Positions 1 through 13,009 of a DNA stretch of 64,000 bases are shown piece by piece. The notes below the pieces were generated by a model, which saw only the letters and a program-made list of their open reading frames with translations, had not been told where the DNA came from and ran no database searches. This DNA is from Eucriotettix oculatus (lineage: Eukaryota; Arthropoda; Insecta; Orthoptera; Tetrigidae). The stretch is taken from NCBI GenBank assembly GCA_034510155.1, contig CM067376.1:223655810-223719809 (forward strand), in the 5' to 3' direction. Every line of letters begins with the position of its first letter. Within the stretch, counting starts at the first letter, position 1. Made by a program: the position numbers and the translations under genes.

Positions 1-649
1 TTTATATATAATTTAGTTTAGATAGCAGCACTATAAAACTGTTTTAATATTCTACATAAAATTAATTATTTTAAAACCCCAGCCTCACGCCATGAATGAT
101 GTTTTTCGAAAAATAATATCGCTGTTTAGTGACGTTAAATACGACAAAGCTATTAAACGAACGAAACGTTTAGATGTTATTAATGCATTGATGAAGGACA
201 TCAAGATGGCGTCTTTGTATATAACAAGGTTTCGTTACCGCGGAACAGAGATTTGTGCGTGAACGAGGATCTAAACGAAGACTATTTTATTTAAAATAAA
301 ATTCGTTCATCCCCGGTATTGCTCATTTTAGTATTAGTGCACGTTACTTACATCTGAATTATATTTTAAACTATCATATCTAAATATAACAAAATGGATA
401 ATAACTAACATTGAAAAAATACTGACCTATACCTGATAACCCAAACTGAATAAGAGATTCACAATCATCTTTCGTCTAATATTATTCAGAGGAAGATTTA
501 CCTGTTAACGCCTGTTGATTTTCTTTATATTAATAAACATTAAAATTAAGTTTGATGCTGAAAAAAATAATTGACATAAACTGTGTATAATAAAGGAATA
601 GATAATAGAGAAGCCAATAAACAGACACAATTAGTTGATAAAAATATAT
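1..649. other. AT-rich sequence, nothing recognised
   Basis: No coding stretch or repeat matching another part of the window was noticed. Confidence 0.4.
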
Positions 650-740
650 CACATAACGTTTCTGCAAACCTTGTTGCGTTCATCAGATGTTGAAAATTGC
701 AAGAGCTTTCTGAAAGCAACAAGGTTTGCAGAAACGTGTG
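650..740. repeat. Hairpin with 22-nt perfect arms, Penelope-type, hammerhead-like core
   Basis: The 22-nt arms at 656-677 and 716-737 are exact inverted copies (right arm begins GCAACAAGGTTTGCAGAAAC). On the minus strand CTGATGA (686-680) is followed by a GCAA/TTGC stem and GAAAC, the arrangement of a hammerhead core. The plus strand carries CTGAA..GAAAC as well. It parallels the Penelope-associated hairpins near 20.0 and 48.6 kb but has different stem bases. Confidence 0.5.
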
Positions 741-1965
741 CGATATAGTGTTACCATAATTTGAAGAAACAAATTACGTACATTTACGTTAGATCTCAAC
801 TCCCTCCCCACTCTCAAATAATGGCAATAAAAAAACATCCATAAAATACCTATTTATAATTATTTACGAAACTTATTTATTTACTAATTAAATTTAATAC
901 AATAGAAAAATAATTATTTTTTTAAATTTAGATGTTGATATCTCCTGATCCGCTTCCATGATTTTCAGCAGATTTAGCTTGTATTAACAACGAAACACTG
1001 TTTTTGATTTTATTGTACAACTAGTTGTGTACGCGACTTCGTTCGGGCGGGACTTAAACAAATAGCATCGTTGCTCTTCCTTGATCAGATTCATTTTCCC
1101 GTATACTCCTTTTTTCTCTGCAACTGCAGTAATTAACAAGAGACACTTATTTTTACTTTGAGACACGACTAAAATATAAATTTTACCTAAGAATTCACTA
1201 TTTTAATACATTTAAATTTTATTCGGGCTTAAGACTGGTTGCGTCGAAGCGCAGAGCAGTTGTCTGAAACTTGTTGACAAATATCTCCACCGGCAGATGT
1301 CGAAACATTGACATATGCAAGCAATGAGCTTCTCACCTTAAGAAAATAGGGGTGCTAACTCGCAGATTCTTCATTCCCCTCAAACACGAGCAAGGTAAAT
1401 TATGGCTCTTCATTGGACCATGTCTTATGTTGGGACCATCATGCTAGTGATAGGGAAGGGTTGAAGCACGCTTTGTTGTATAGATTACCTACAATTCATA
1501 TGAGAGTTAATTTTTACCGTCAGCAAAGCTTTAACAATCGAAATTTTAATCCAACCCCTTGCGGCTGTCGAAACATTATTAATAAATAGTAAAGGCTCTT
1601 TCTACTATTGACGATGTCGCAGGCAAATTGTGCAACCATTACGGTCCCCTGCCGTAGTGGCTAATAACATAGCAGTTGATGAGAATCTTAATAAAGTTCA
1701 GTGAGTACATTCTCCATTAATTTGATCAAGTTTCACCATTGTCTGTTAATCCTAAAATAGTGAATATTTGAATCTATTTGTGAGACGTTGGTTCTGCATA
1801 TTAGAAATTAGTCATTTCTTTCATTTAATTTATTAAATTAGCCTCTAAAGAACGACACCGTATTTAAAAACATTTCGAAGTGAACAGAAGCAAAATGTAA
1901 GTGATCTTTTCATAAGCACCGTGTAAAGCAATAGTATTGTCTGAGTAATGTGGAATTAAAATATA
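741..1965. other. Non-coding stretch, nothing recognised
   Basis: Mixed AT-rich sequence. A 60-codon minus ORF at 984-1166 has no recognisable features and is treated as chance. Confidence 0.4.
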
Positions 1966-2217
1966 TTTCTTAAGGTCCGAGAGAAGGGATAGATTAATAG
2001 GCCACGTTTTGAGACATGAGGGGCTTGTAAAAGTAGCATTAGAGGGAAGTGTGTGTGGGGGGGTAAGAACAGAAGAGGGAAGACAAGGATGGAACACGCT
2101 AAGCTGATTAGGGATGGTGTGGTATGTGGTTGCTATGTAGAAATGAAAAGCCTTGCGCAGGATAGGTTAGGATGGATGGTTGCATCGGACCAGTCTTAGG
2201 ACTGAATACCACAACAA
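1966..2217 (+). mobile_element. LINE-A 3' end, 5'-truncated copy
   Basis: Translates to the C-terminal part of a non-LTR retrotransposon ORF (KRRDRLIGHVLRHEGLVKVA), with a frameshift, then the family's 3' end CAGTCTTAGGACTG..ACCACAACAA. The same end is found at 6.3, 14.2, 55.5 and 60.3 kb. Only the last ~250 nt are present, as expected from incomplete reverse transcription. Confidence 0.8.
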
Positions 2218-2885
2218 GATACGATTTGATTTTCCTGACCCCCAGTATATGAACTACCGAGAGGAATAATGTCAATTGACTATTACTTAGGAGGAATTAT
2301 TAAACACGAGCGGGTGAAAATGGAGTAACCTAATTCCATTAACAAAATCAAAATGGCCTAATATTTTATTATATTTAGGGTCTACTTAGTCAAGACAGTA
2401 TCAAGACTTGTGAAAGCGAAATACTCTGCTTTCGGTAGATAAGTGTTGCTGCCTGTAGCACTCTATGAAACGATATCAAAACATAGCCAACAAAATTATG
2501 TAACCGAAGCAATGCCTGGAAGTGTTCGAAAAAGTAATAAAATATTCAGGAATTATGAATTTTTATTTGCATGTCAGATTGACTTTAGAATTTATTCGGT
2601 TCGAAGTACTCTGTGCAAAGGGAACGCTCAAGTCTTGTAAGAATTATTTTCTGTAACAAATGACATAGTTGCTGATTAAAACGTCGTTTCTAAGACAACG
2701 TAATAATTCAAAGCTGTTTACAATACACCCGGACTTTGCTCGTCGCATTAGATTCGGATTTATTAAAATCATGGCTTGCTTTAAATGTTTGTTTCAGGAA
2801 TTCCGAAAAAGCCAGGCGGTTTATCTGCGGAAAAGCGAAGATAAGCATATTCGTCATGCCGACGATGAAGAAGTGCTGATAAAAA
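2218..2885. other. Non-coding stretch, nothing recognised
   Basis: Contains short overlapping ORFs on both strands (for example plus 2443-2640 and 2669-2905) without recognisable motifs. Confidence 0.35.
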
Positions 2886-3183
2886 ATTGCGATAATCCAG
2901 TTTAAACAACTTTCAAAGAAAGGGGTGAGTTCAATATTACTGAGTTTATGTGCGATACAGTTCACCAGCTCATTTATTAAGTTTTCAATTTTGGACTGGT
3001 ATAATATTACTTAATCCAATTGAGACAGGACGTCCATCAAAAGCGACGTCTTCACGGACCGAACATCGGTAAAGCCAGACCCGCTGACCATTTTCTCATA
3101 AAACTCGTCATCTTTATGGAGTTCTTCAACAGCACGCCGATGAAATTCATCCGCTTCCCTCTAAAGTGCGATTATGGTCATCT
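2886..3183 (-). pseudogene. Unidentified protein fragment, possible decayed ORF
   Basis: Reading minus from about 3180 there is a stop-free stretch containing READEFHRRAVEELHKDDEF and then YEKMVSGSGFTDVRSVKTSL, rich in charged residues as in a real soluble protein. A stop follows LSQLD near 3020. A second stretch in the same neighbourhood (NELVNCIAHKLSNIELTPFF) continues leftward. I do not recognise the family. It could be a processed pseudogene or a transposon ORF piece. Confidence 0.3.
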
Positions 3184-3389
3184 GTCAAAATTCAACAAAA
3201 TCTTGCATGTGAGTGTTAATGTTCCATTCGTAATAGAATTTATTTTATCCACATATTTAATTCGATTAATAGCAAAGAATACCTTTAGGAGTATCATTCA
3301 TTTCCTTATCCCCTTTTTTGTCAGGTGGAGCCTAGGGGCGACTGATAGTATTCAGTATAATGACGATTCAAATAGAAGTATAATATAAT

Positions 3390-5040
3390 TTACTTCCACC
3401 ATCAATGATAAATCTTATATTAAAGCAAAAGAAAATATTTATTTTCATATTTACAAACACGATAGAAGATATGTAAATAAGACTGTAAAATTTATTCGGA
3501 GTTTGTAATTTTCACGTTATGACAAAAATCAGAAATTTCTGTACTACTTCAAGTGAAAGTTATGAAGGACAATTTATTTTATTTATCATCCTGAAAGCTA
3601 AGTCACTTAATCTTCAGGCTTTCAAAGAAAATGTTTTTCGATTTACTTAACTCGGCCGGAAATATGAAAATAAGACTAGAAAAAAAATGCATTTGAAATT
3701 ATTAAATTATGAAGACAAATTGGAATATTTCAATATTACTTATCATCAAGATGAATTAATATTCACACTAACAAAGAAAAAATTTCATATTTTTAAACTT
3801 AACCGTACAGATGAGCATATAAAACGTTGCAAGTGTTTCAATTTCTCTAATTATGAAGAAAAGTGGAAATTATGTGAAACCTAAAGTGAATGTAATGGTG
3901 GACTGAAGCTCCAAAATTTCCATGCTGATGAATAATACATATTATCTTCAGGCATTACCAAGAAAATAATGCAAAAATAGACTGCAAATGAATGAATAAA
4001 TAAATATATAAAATATTTTTGGTGTTTGAAATTCACAAGTTATAATTGTAAAGTCTGTAAACGTAAAGTGAATGTCCTGGAGCACAATAGAACATCAATA
4101 TTTTTACTAAGATATATGATAATGCCGATTATCAAACTCGATCGTAAATATTTTAATAAACAAATCAAATATATTCGGAGGTCATGAGTTTCAAGTTTGT
4201 AAACAAAGTGAAAATTCTGAACTACTTGAAGTGAAAGTCACGAAGAATATTTATCATCATGTTGAATAATAAACTAACTTATTTTCTGGTATACAAAGAA
4301 AATATTTTCAATCTTCCTACCTTGACTGGAACTATGTAAAATATATTCGGTGAGAAATTGTCAATTTATGAAGACAAAGAAGAAATTGTGTACTACTTGA
4401 TGTGAAGGTGATGGAGAACTATTGTAATTTGCTGAATGTTAAATTACCTAATCTCCACTCGTGAAAAAATATTGTTTCAGTGTATCTGACTCATCCGGAA
4501 AAATGGCAATAGCATATACTTTATTTTGGGTGTCTTAAATTGCCCAGTTATAACAACAACATGGAATTCCTGTATTGTTTCAAGTGAAGAAGAATATTAC
4601 TGTCACCGTGATGGATATTAAAACACCTTATGTTTTACGAAGATATTATTTATTATTTATACAGAAGTAAACAAAATATTTTCGGTGACATAAATTGTCA
4701 AGTTATGAAGAAAAAGTAAAAATTATGTATTTACGATCGTAAATTTGTATATCGGCTTATAAAATGTTTACGGTGTTTGAAATTGCCAAGTTGTGAACAC
4801 AAAGTGGAAATTCTTGCAAGTGTGATTGAAGGCTATTGTAGGCCTATAATTTAACAGCATGCCGGATGTTTATCATTTATTCAGGCTTGCTGAAGACATT
4901 TTAAAATAATCAAACTCCATTCCTAAATCTGTAAATAAGCATGTAACATAAGGTCGGTATTTGTAAATGTATATATATGGAGAGAAATTGTAAATTCTAT
5001 GGAACCTAAATTCATGTTCACTATAATAAAGTCATTTGTT
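3390..5040. repeat. Very diverged tandem array, about 190-230 nt period
   Basis: A set of short phrases recurs in the same order: ATATTCGG..TGAAATT(G)CCAAGTTATGAA..ACAAAGTGGAAATTCTG..ACTTGAAGTGAA, then CTTATTTTC..GGC..CAAAGAAAATATT. It recurs near 3480, 3700, 4010, 4165, 4340, 4520, 4680 and 4760, giving roughly eight degenerate units. The 65-codon ORF at 3687-3884 lies inside and is probably not a gene. Confidence 0.6.
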
Positions 5041-5289
5041 TTATTCCGACAATTAGCACTAAACCTTTCTCAGTTAATTTAACTGTTTTCTTTGATACAC
5101 TTTTATGAAAAATATTGAATCGTCATTACTTTTCGAGCTGCTGCAAGGAGTTTCAATACTTATTCCCAATGATTAACGTGGATAAATTTACCTTCCCCAT
5201 ATTTATTTTGGTTCTTCATATTTTATTTGTTGTTCAACATAATTATCCCTATACCAAGGAAGATGGGAACAGCACAGAACAATAACTAT

Positions 5290-6355
5290 AGTAAATCATG
5301 CGTGCAAAATATTAACGAAATTAGGAGGAAGGAACGTTAATTAGAATGCGAGTTAGGAGAAGATCAGTTTGGTTTTAGGGAAAAGAGAAACAAGATTGAT
5401 AATTTTAGAACACAGGACCATAAAAAACAGGTCTACGTTATTATCATTTGTAGATTTAGAAAAAGCGTTTGAAATGGAACAAACTAATAAGTATTTTGAA
5501 GATGACAGGTTTAAAATATCAAGAAAGAAGACTTATCTATAACCTCTACAGAAGGCAGTCAGCAGTAATTAGAATTCAAGGGCAATAAAGGAAAGCAAGA
5601 AATCAAGAAAGGAGTAAGACTAGGATGCAGTCTGTCGCCCATGCTCTTTAACTTATATGTAGAACAGGCGATGAAGAAAGTTAAAATTGAAAATGAATCA
5701 AACTGCAAGGAGAAGAAATAAAAAACCTAAGATTTGCTGATGATATTGTGGTATTAGGGGAGTCAGAAGAAGACACGGAAATCTAATTAATGGATTGAAC
5801 GTAATCCTGCAGGAACAGTATAACATGATGATTAATAGAGGGAAAACGAAGGAAGTGGAGTGTAGTATAGGAAATAGTGGAATAAAAAAGGGTGTTAGAT
5901 AGGGAAGGGATATTTTGAAGGAGGTGAAGGAATTCTGCTACTTCGGAAGCATTAATAACTAGGGATGGTAGATGTAAAGAGAACAAGATAGCACAGGCAA
6001 GGAAGGCTTTCGCAAAAACCGAGGAATTTACTTACGGCTAATATAAGTATGAATATTAGGAAGTCAAGGGAACTAATCAGGAAGATCTAAACGGAATAGT
6101 GGTGAGGGAACAATTTGGAGGACTTTGACCAAGAGAAGGGATATAAACGTTTTGAGACATGAGGGTCTTGTATAAGTAGCATTAGAGGGAAATAAGTGGG
6201 GTAAGAACGGAAGAGGGAGGCAAGGATGGATTGTGCTAAGCAGATTAGGGGGGATATGAGAGGTGGTACCTTTTAGAAATGAAAAGGCTTGTGCAGGATA
6301 TTAAAGCAAGGCGGATTCATCAGACCACAGTCGTTGGTCTGATTTCCACAACAAA
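5290..6355 (+). mobile_element. LINE-A, reverse transcriptase and 3' end, decayed
   Basis: Broken reading frames give GEDQFGFREKRNKIDNFR, then VRLGCSLSPMLFNLYVEQAM, then the catalytic NLRFADDIVVLGESEEDTE near 5730, then KFRRGK-type sequence and the C-terminal 'LRHEGL' region. These are in the order of a non-LTR reverse transcriptase. Several frameshifts and stops make it inactive. The 3' end near 6330 (CAGTCGTTGGTCTG..CCACAACAA) is a degenerate version of the family end. I assign it only to non-LTR retrotransposons, not to a clade. Confidence 0.85.
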
Positions 6356-9300
6356 AACAACACTCTGTATTTTGATACTCATTTGAATGAGCTCGTGATG
6401 AAGACTTGAAAATATGCGAAACATTGTTAAATTTAACCTTTATTAACTTTAGCTGTAACTCGACATTTCTTCCTAAATCTAGAGCCTCACCTGGTTAATT
6501 TTAACAACAAATATACAAAAGAATTATATAATTATGTTATAAATATTTTTTTGGTATTTTTATAGCTAAAATTCACCATGAACGAAACGTCATGTAAAAG
6601 CTAATGTTAATAAAGTTTATTTTAAATTTGTTATGACTTATAGGCTGTATGATTGTTTATTTTATCACTCTATCAGATAACGAATTTAATCATATTTGGA
6701 AATTTATATATGCATTCATTTAAATAACCATAAATTTGATAGGCAAATGTTAAAATTTTAAATAAAGAATAAATGTAATTATTATTTTAGATTGATGTTC
6801 ACGTCAGATACATTAAGTCGGCTATTAATTTAAATAATTATACTAATAATTTTTTAAAATATGAATTATTATTGTGAATTATTTTACAATCATTTAATGT
6901 ACAATTGTTATTATTAAATACAAATGTAAAACAGTTGCTAGAGTCATTTCGGCTTGAATGTTTGTAAAATATGCTGAATGGAAAATTATTTTGTTCATAT
7001 TTCATTAACTAAATTGAAACTGTTGTTAATGTTCTTTAAATTTTACTGTAATTATTTTATAAATGTTATCTTTTCGTAGTTTTTTAAAATTAATAATAGC
7101 TTTCAGAAGCGACCAACATTTGTTGTCACCACCAAAACCAAATCCCCACCAATCCATAATCATCAATCAGACAGACATGTTTCCAAATAATCACCAAAAT
7201 ACTGAATGCTCCATGAATGATCAATTATCAGTATTTATAAATGAATTTAAGGCTAAAAGTGGAATACTAATTCCCAAACGTATACTTCACGACCTGACTC
7301 ATTTTTCCTTCATCGTTTACACGTCACCAGACTGTGACGTCACTAGTTGGGCACGAATTTGAAGTAAATGGTCTTCAATTCTGGTGCAGAATTCACATGA
7401 ACTTCATCCAAATCGGTTTTTATTTGAGCAGTTGTTCAAATGAAAGTTAACGACAATGCTAAATTCTCTTTTTTTCCAATGTTTCCGTCTGACTACACAT
7501 CTAAAACTACAGAAGGCTGTCAAAAATAAACTACGAGTGACATATATTAAGCCAGTACGGTACATCCATATTAAAATAATTTTACAAAAACTTGCCTTCC
7601 TATTTTTTCGAATAGAAAATTAATTCCTGAATCTGTCTGTTTCATATAAATTGAAAAAATCCAATGCATTCTGTTTTCTCGCGTTTTATTCTCCATGTTC
7701 TTAGTGCGACGGTTGGCAACCCAATAATCAAGTAGGTGTGAAAAGGAGCTAGCTTTGCGGTATCACCGGCTAAATTGCCGTTCAAAGTAATGTCGGATAA
7801 GTGTAAAACGAGGCTTACGCCACAGAATAATATTTTTTTATTCAGAGATTACACGAAGTTTTTCAAGTTTGTAACATAATTTATTTCCCAGAAAGATATC
7901 GCTTATGAAACAGTATTAATTGACCATAAACAAATACTAAAATACATAAGGCATATTATTCTCGGGTTTGAGTTTACCAATTTGGTGTACGACATGACGA
8001 TCATCATGACTATAATATTAAATAGGATTGATATAATAAATACTGAAACATTACCAATCGACGCCTGGAACCAAGATTCGTCGATTAAATAGCTGCCAGT
8101 GCAATAGGAGCGAACGGTTCAGTCTTCACAGGCGGTGAGAAGAAAGCTAGAAAACAAAGCAAGAGAATTACAGTAAATAAATAATTTGCGCATAACGCAA
8201 GGAGTTGATAACAATATAATTTTACAACGGTTAGCCCTTGATTTAATTCTACATTAAGAGTGAATTAGAAATTTAGGACTTAAATTATTATAAATCATTA
8301 GTATAAACTGCTAAATTCTTCCATTGTGAATATCTGCCAAATATTGGCATATAAATGAATTGTGAGTAAAATTTGAAAGGTATGCCTGTTATAACGACAC
8401 AAAGCAGGCTCGATGGCCGGATTGACATTGCCTGTATATGTGTGGGGAGGAGTTGAGACATCGTCATCGCATTCAGAAAACGTTTTCATTTCTAGTCCGC
8501 TTTAGTTAGTACGGAGGTGGCCTATTAAAATGACTTTCTTAACCGAACTCTTACTTCCGTGCACTGTATTGCAATTGATATCTGAATCCTCCGTTTATTT
8601 TCTACCCAATTGTGACACCTCCCTTATTCAACTAATATAATGAAGATGCTTTTTAATAAAAGTAACGATTAATATTTATATAGATTATGTCATATGATAA
8701 AATACGGAACAATACTGCTTGGTAAAAGTTAACTAAAATTACAAAGTAATGATTTTATGTTAAAAAAATTAAAATTTTCCTTCAGCCTAAATTATTGCTT
8801 GTGATGAATATTTAACGGTCACTGGAAGCTTAGAAGAATTATCTGAGCAGCTCACAAAGAGACTTGTTAGTCAACTACCAACAATCGCTTATCCTGACCT
8901 GGCTTGCGGACTAATCATTCGACGCTCGAGGTGAAGGCGTCACGTCGGCCGTCGGTCCCTATGAATTCTGGATACCAGAGGCTGAATGTAGCCTGGATAG
9001 GGGACTGGCACTTGCCTCTTCTTCCCTGCATCAGAATCCCCTACTTTTCTTACGGGTCCCCTACTTGCTGCCTAATTCAGCACTGATTTTTCCGGTGAGT
9101 TCCTACCATCCCCAACGTTCCTCGTCAACACGTATTTTTTACGTCTGACGTTTCTCCAGTCAGCCAGCCTCGTTACACAAATCCACCAAAAATCACAAAC
9201 CACGCCATGGTCAACGCCACTCAATATATCCTATCCTGCGATTTCATTAAAAGGAAAACAGTTAAAAAAATGAGCTTAATGTTGTAGAAAAAATGTTAAT

Positions 9301-10135
9301 TACATTCTAACTATAAGTTTTTAAACGTTTTGTTACAATGTTGCTCAATCTTCGTCTGCTTCAAAGTTTGAACAGAGCCAGAAGCCAGTTAGCATAGTGT
9401 TTTTATAAACCAAACAATGAAAGACTGCACTGAAGGTATAGATTCATTCACAGACAAAGGTTTCTTTGTCTTAGCAGTACGTGCCTGAAACAGAGGACTA
9501 GAATTCTTTATGAGCGCTGTAGATAAGACGCGGTTGGTGTTCATAAAAAACTAGTGTTTCATAACACAGACGATTACCAATTTTTGTAAAGGCCAATAAA
9601 AACATATTTCGTTCAGGATATGGAAGTGAAACAAATTTAGTCACTTTAACTCACCAGTCGGAAGAAGCAATCAAAACGTCTTGGTTCTATCAGTAGTATA
9701 AATATAATTATATTTAATGCAACAAAATTTAGAAGGGGTAGGGAGCACAAAATAGTTTGGACTCCCGACGAGTGTAGAAATTTACATGACTTGTGAATTT
9801 TAACGTTGTTGAACAGTTAAACAGGAAGTCCAAAATTATCTTTACAACTTTAGACTTATTTATTTTAAAACTATACGAAATGATTAAAAACGTTTTCAAC
9901 ATGTGACAAGGTAACTCAAAGTTTAAACTACCTCGCTGGGGCTAACATTTTTGTTTATTCCTAGATGAAAAGTTTCCGGATAGACAGATTGGCCGGGATG
10001 GTCAGTTTCGGTGGCCGCCACAATCAAGGTCGAGTAAGGGCGAGGGTGTGCGCACTACCAACTTTTTATTGGCCGAGAATTTAATTGGCTGCTTATTCTT
10101 ATTGTAACGAGCCGTTCCATTTGGTATAGAATTTC
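6356..10135. other. Long stretch with no recognisable gene
   Basis: The left part is very AT-rich. The ORF at 7063-7362 plus (99 codons) begins with FRSFLKLIIAFR and has no family motif. A moderately GC-rich patch at 8880-9230 has no clear coding signature. Nothing here matched the repeat families described elsewhere. Confidence 0.4.
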
Positions 10136-10489
10136 ACGTTTTTTCTCATATTTTATTTTAATTTAACGGCTTCTAATATATTTTGGTGCCCGGCGACGTT
10201 TATTGTTTAACGTGTTTTCATTTTGTTGGAGATATGTGGCAGGAAACTTGGTAGTTTCATTGCTGCATATACGATGCGACGTCTGTACCTCCACGACGCA
10301 TTGTTGACCAACGACCGATTGTAGAAAACGTACACATTATATATAATTTATTATTAAAAATGCGTTTCGTTTTAGCATTTATTTGCCCACGAAATTAATA
10401 AATAATATTTTCAGCATTCTTGAGGCCATTAATTTTCGATCATTGCATTCATCTCTCGCTAAAAAGCGTTTGCCCGAGTGCCTCATTTA

Positions 10490-10883
10490 AGCTAAGTTTA
10501 CACGGGCAGTAATGTTCGTTGAAATTGGGTTCGCTGTGCACTGCCTACCATTTCCATCGTGGGCAGATAACTTTCCATTTCTTCACTGACAACTCTGTGG
10601 AAGTGCTGCCCTCACTACAAAAAGGACAGAGAACTCTGATGAATGTTTATACTTCTCTCCTATATGTTTGGCAACTAGGACCGATTGGAATGTTGCTGTT
10701 ACATAGTATCGATATATTGTTTATATCAAGTTGAATATTTTTCCCCTTTGAGTTTCCGCGCACGAATAATGTCCGTGTTTCATAAACAGAAACTAACCAC
10801 TTTGTGTTTCTGCTAGAAAAGCGTAACGAACGAGGAGGAAGTATTACGCTATACTATACATACGTAAAAATGAAAACAGTTGT
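10490..10883 (+). mobile_element. PIF/Harbinger-like MITE, left part (family H, copy 1)
   Basis: Begins AGCTAAGTTTACACGGGCAG right after a TTA and matches the left portion of the complete copy at 13,010-13,963. It stops after GAAAACAGTTG, where a second copy begins. Its own right end is missing. Confidence 0.75.
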
Positions 10884-10886
10884 TTA

Positions 10887-11649
10887 AGCTAGGTTTACAC
10901 GAGCAGTGATGTTCGTCGAAGTTGGGTTGGCTGTGCACTGTCTATCATTTACATCTTGGGCAGATAACTGCCCAATTCCTCACTGACAATTCTGTGCAAG
11001 TGCTGCCCTCACTACAGAATGGGCTTCTCTGCTATTTTTTGGCAACTACGACCGGTTGGATTGTTGATGTTTCATAGAGTCGATATATTGTTAATATCAA
11101 GTTGAATATTTTTCCCCTTTGTGTTTTCGCGTACGCATAACGTCCAAAAACAGGAACTAATCACTTTGAATTTGTGATAGAATAGACGTAACGAGGAAGG
11201 GTTCGGGAAATTCTCACGACAAAGTGAAACTCTGTATTATGCTACTAAATGCTTTCTGAAGCAAAATTCTAGCCGCTGTTCACAACAAAGATTCACTTAC
11301 GCCAATCGCCGCACACTATACCAAACTGCACGCGTATTGAAAATGCAAACTACAAAACCATTTACCAACGTGCAATCGATAGTCAACCTTGCCTCACCGT
11401 TCACAATCGATAATTGACAACCGTAACTGCCACTAACTGGCCTCCCACGAGGACAGCGTCAAGGTCGGTGGAGGGAGAACGTCAGTCATGACTGACATAC
11501 TGTTGACACGCTCCAAGAAAAGTGAGGCAGTGCTCTCGTGTCAGCGATAGATTGGCAGTTGTCAGTGCAGCACTGACGTATGTTGACACGCCACTGACAT
11601 CACTGCCCCTCGTTTTCTGGCAGTCATCACTGCCTGTGTAAACCTAGCC
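10887..11649 (+). mobile_element. PIF/Harbinger-like MITE (family H, copy 2), both ends
   Basis: Left end GCTAGGTTTACACGAGCAG and right end CTGCCTGTGTAAACCTAGCC are inverted copies of each other. It lies directly next to copy 1 in the same orientation. Compared with copy 3 at 13.0 kb it lacks an internal segment after GTATTATGCTAC. No long ORF, so non-autonomous. Confidence 0.8.
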
Positions 11650-11660
11650 TACTCTGTGAC

Positions 11661-11662
<2 letters not shown>

Positions 11663-11692
<30 letters not shown>
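11663..11692. repeat. (GA)15 microsatellite
   Basis: Uninterrupted GA dinucleotides just past the right end of the MITE. Confidence 0.95.
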
Positions 11693-11695
<3 letters not shown>

Positions 11696-11699
11696 GCGT

Positions 11700-13005
11700 T
11701 GCACGTGAGACGGTGTGGACCGAGAGCCGGAATCATTTTGGACCAAAGATGGAGAAACACGGTTTACTACACTGCGGCCTTCTTCCTAATCCGTAGCCAA
11801 TATAATCTCAAATTGTCCTGGCTGTCGCACATTTGGTCCTTTGCCGAGCGGCGTTTCAGAGACGCAGTTGACGTGTTGGTGTTGGCCGTCATCTGACGTA
11901 CATTCGTCTTGAACGGGAATCGAATCGTCAGCGCGACGCGGAGGGGAATGACGCGATCTGGATTACAGCTGTTCCAAGACTCATAACCAGGTGTAGTCTA
12001 TTCTATTTATTGTGTATAACGATTTTGACATTTCCTGCATACTAACTGTAATTCAAGTGAATGCATGTTGCACGATCAGATTAACATTGCAATTTTATAT
12101 TTCGTGTCCTTCTACAAAAGACCGATTCACATATTCTTTCGCACCTTGTTTAAATGTGTAAATACGCGTTTCTACTTAGTTCTCAACTGTTATGTTTGTG
12201 CATTATAACTAAATGTTTTATAGCGAGTGAGCTCTTTTGTTTTAGTTTTTGGAAAAACTACTTAAAGATTTACTACTTCCAGAACAGATCTTTGCACCAT
12301 AAACAGCTGAATCTTGCTAAACGGCATGTATACTGAATCAGCTGCTTAATAAAGTTGCGTCTGTGCTCGTATTAACCGTCAGATTATACGAAAGTATGGT
12401 ACGATATTGTCATTCATTCGTGTTTTAAATGCAGACATAATAATTTTGTCGTCGTATTTTGTGTGTATAATTTACAAGCTCTGCAATCTTTACATTTTTT
12501 TCACTTTCTTTTGTTATATCGAGGCCGTGTGACGCCTTGAAATACCATATTGTAAATATTTACTATTGTACGATAATACACATGTAAATTACTGTTATTT
12601 TATAAAAATTTGTATGTTTTCACCTGAAAAAATCCTTTCATTCCCTTTATTTTATCTCGCTTGATCTGATTGCTTGCTTTTAAGGGGCACCTTGCAGGTT
12701 TGAATTGGCGATCCTGGGAGCATATCGGCTGGTTAGTTTCTGGTAAAATTACGAGGGTCGTGAAAGACCCTGAGGATGTCATAGTATGAACACTTAATAC
12801 CAGTGTGACACCCAACCGACTTCACTAGGCCGATAGACCGGCAGATTTTTAGTTGGATACGGTATCCGATTCCAATTCTACCTTAAAAGTTGGCCAACTA
12901 TCGGCTGGAGCTTATTCACTATAGTCTATAATGAGAGTGCGTACACTCGCTGATAATTCAGGCGGAGTCTTGTGCGTCCTATCAGTGACGGCTGGTGCCT
13001 ATGTG
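11700..13005. other. No recognised gene
   Basis: Contains short chance ORFs. The part at 12,640-12,900 is locally GC-richer (GGTTTGAATTGGCGATCC; TGTGACACCCAACC) and could be an old LTR or UTR piece, but no repeat partner was seen. Confidence 0.35.
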
Positions 13006-13009
13006 CTTA

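Noticed and set aside
7063..7362. 99-codon plus ORF as a gene
   Set aside because: No domain or family motif, no splice context, and lies in repeat-poor AT-rich DNA where an ORF of this size can occur by chance.
10190..10210. TGGTGCCCGGCGACG as a retroviral-type primer binding site behind an LTR
   Set aside because: No matching second LTR, polypurine tract or gag/pol sequence was found nearby.
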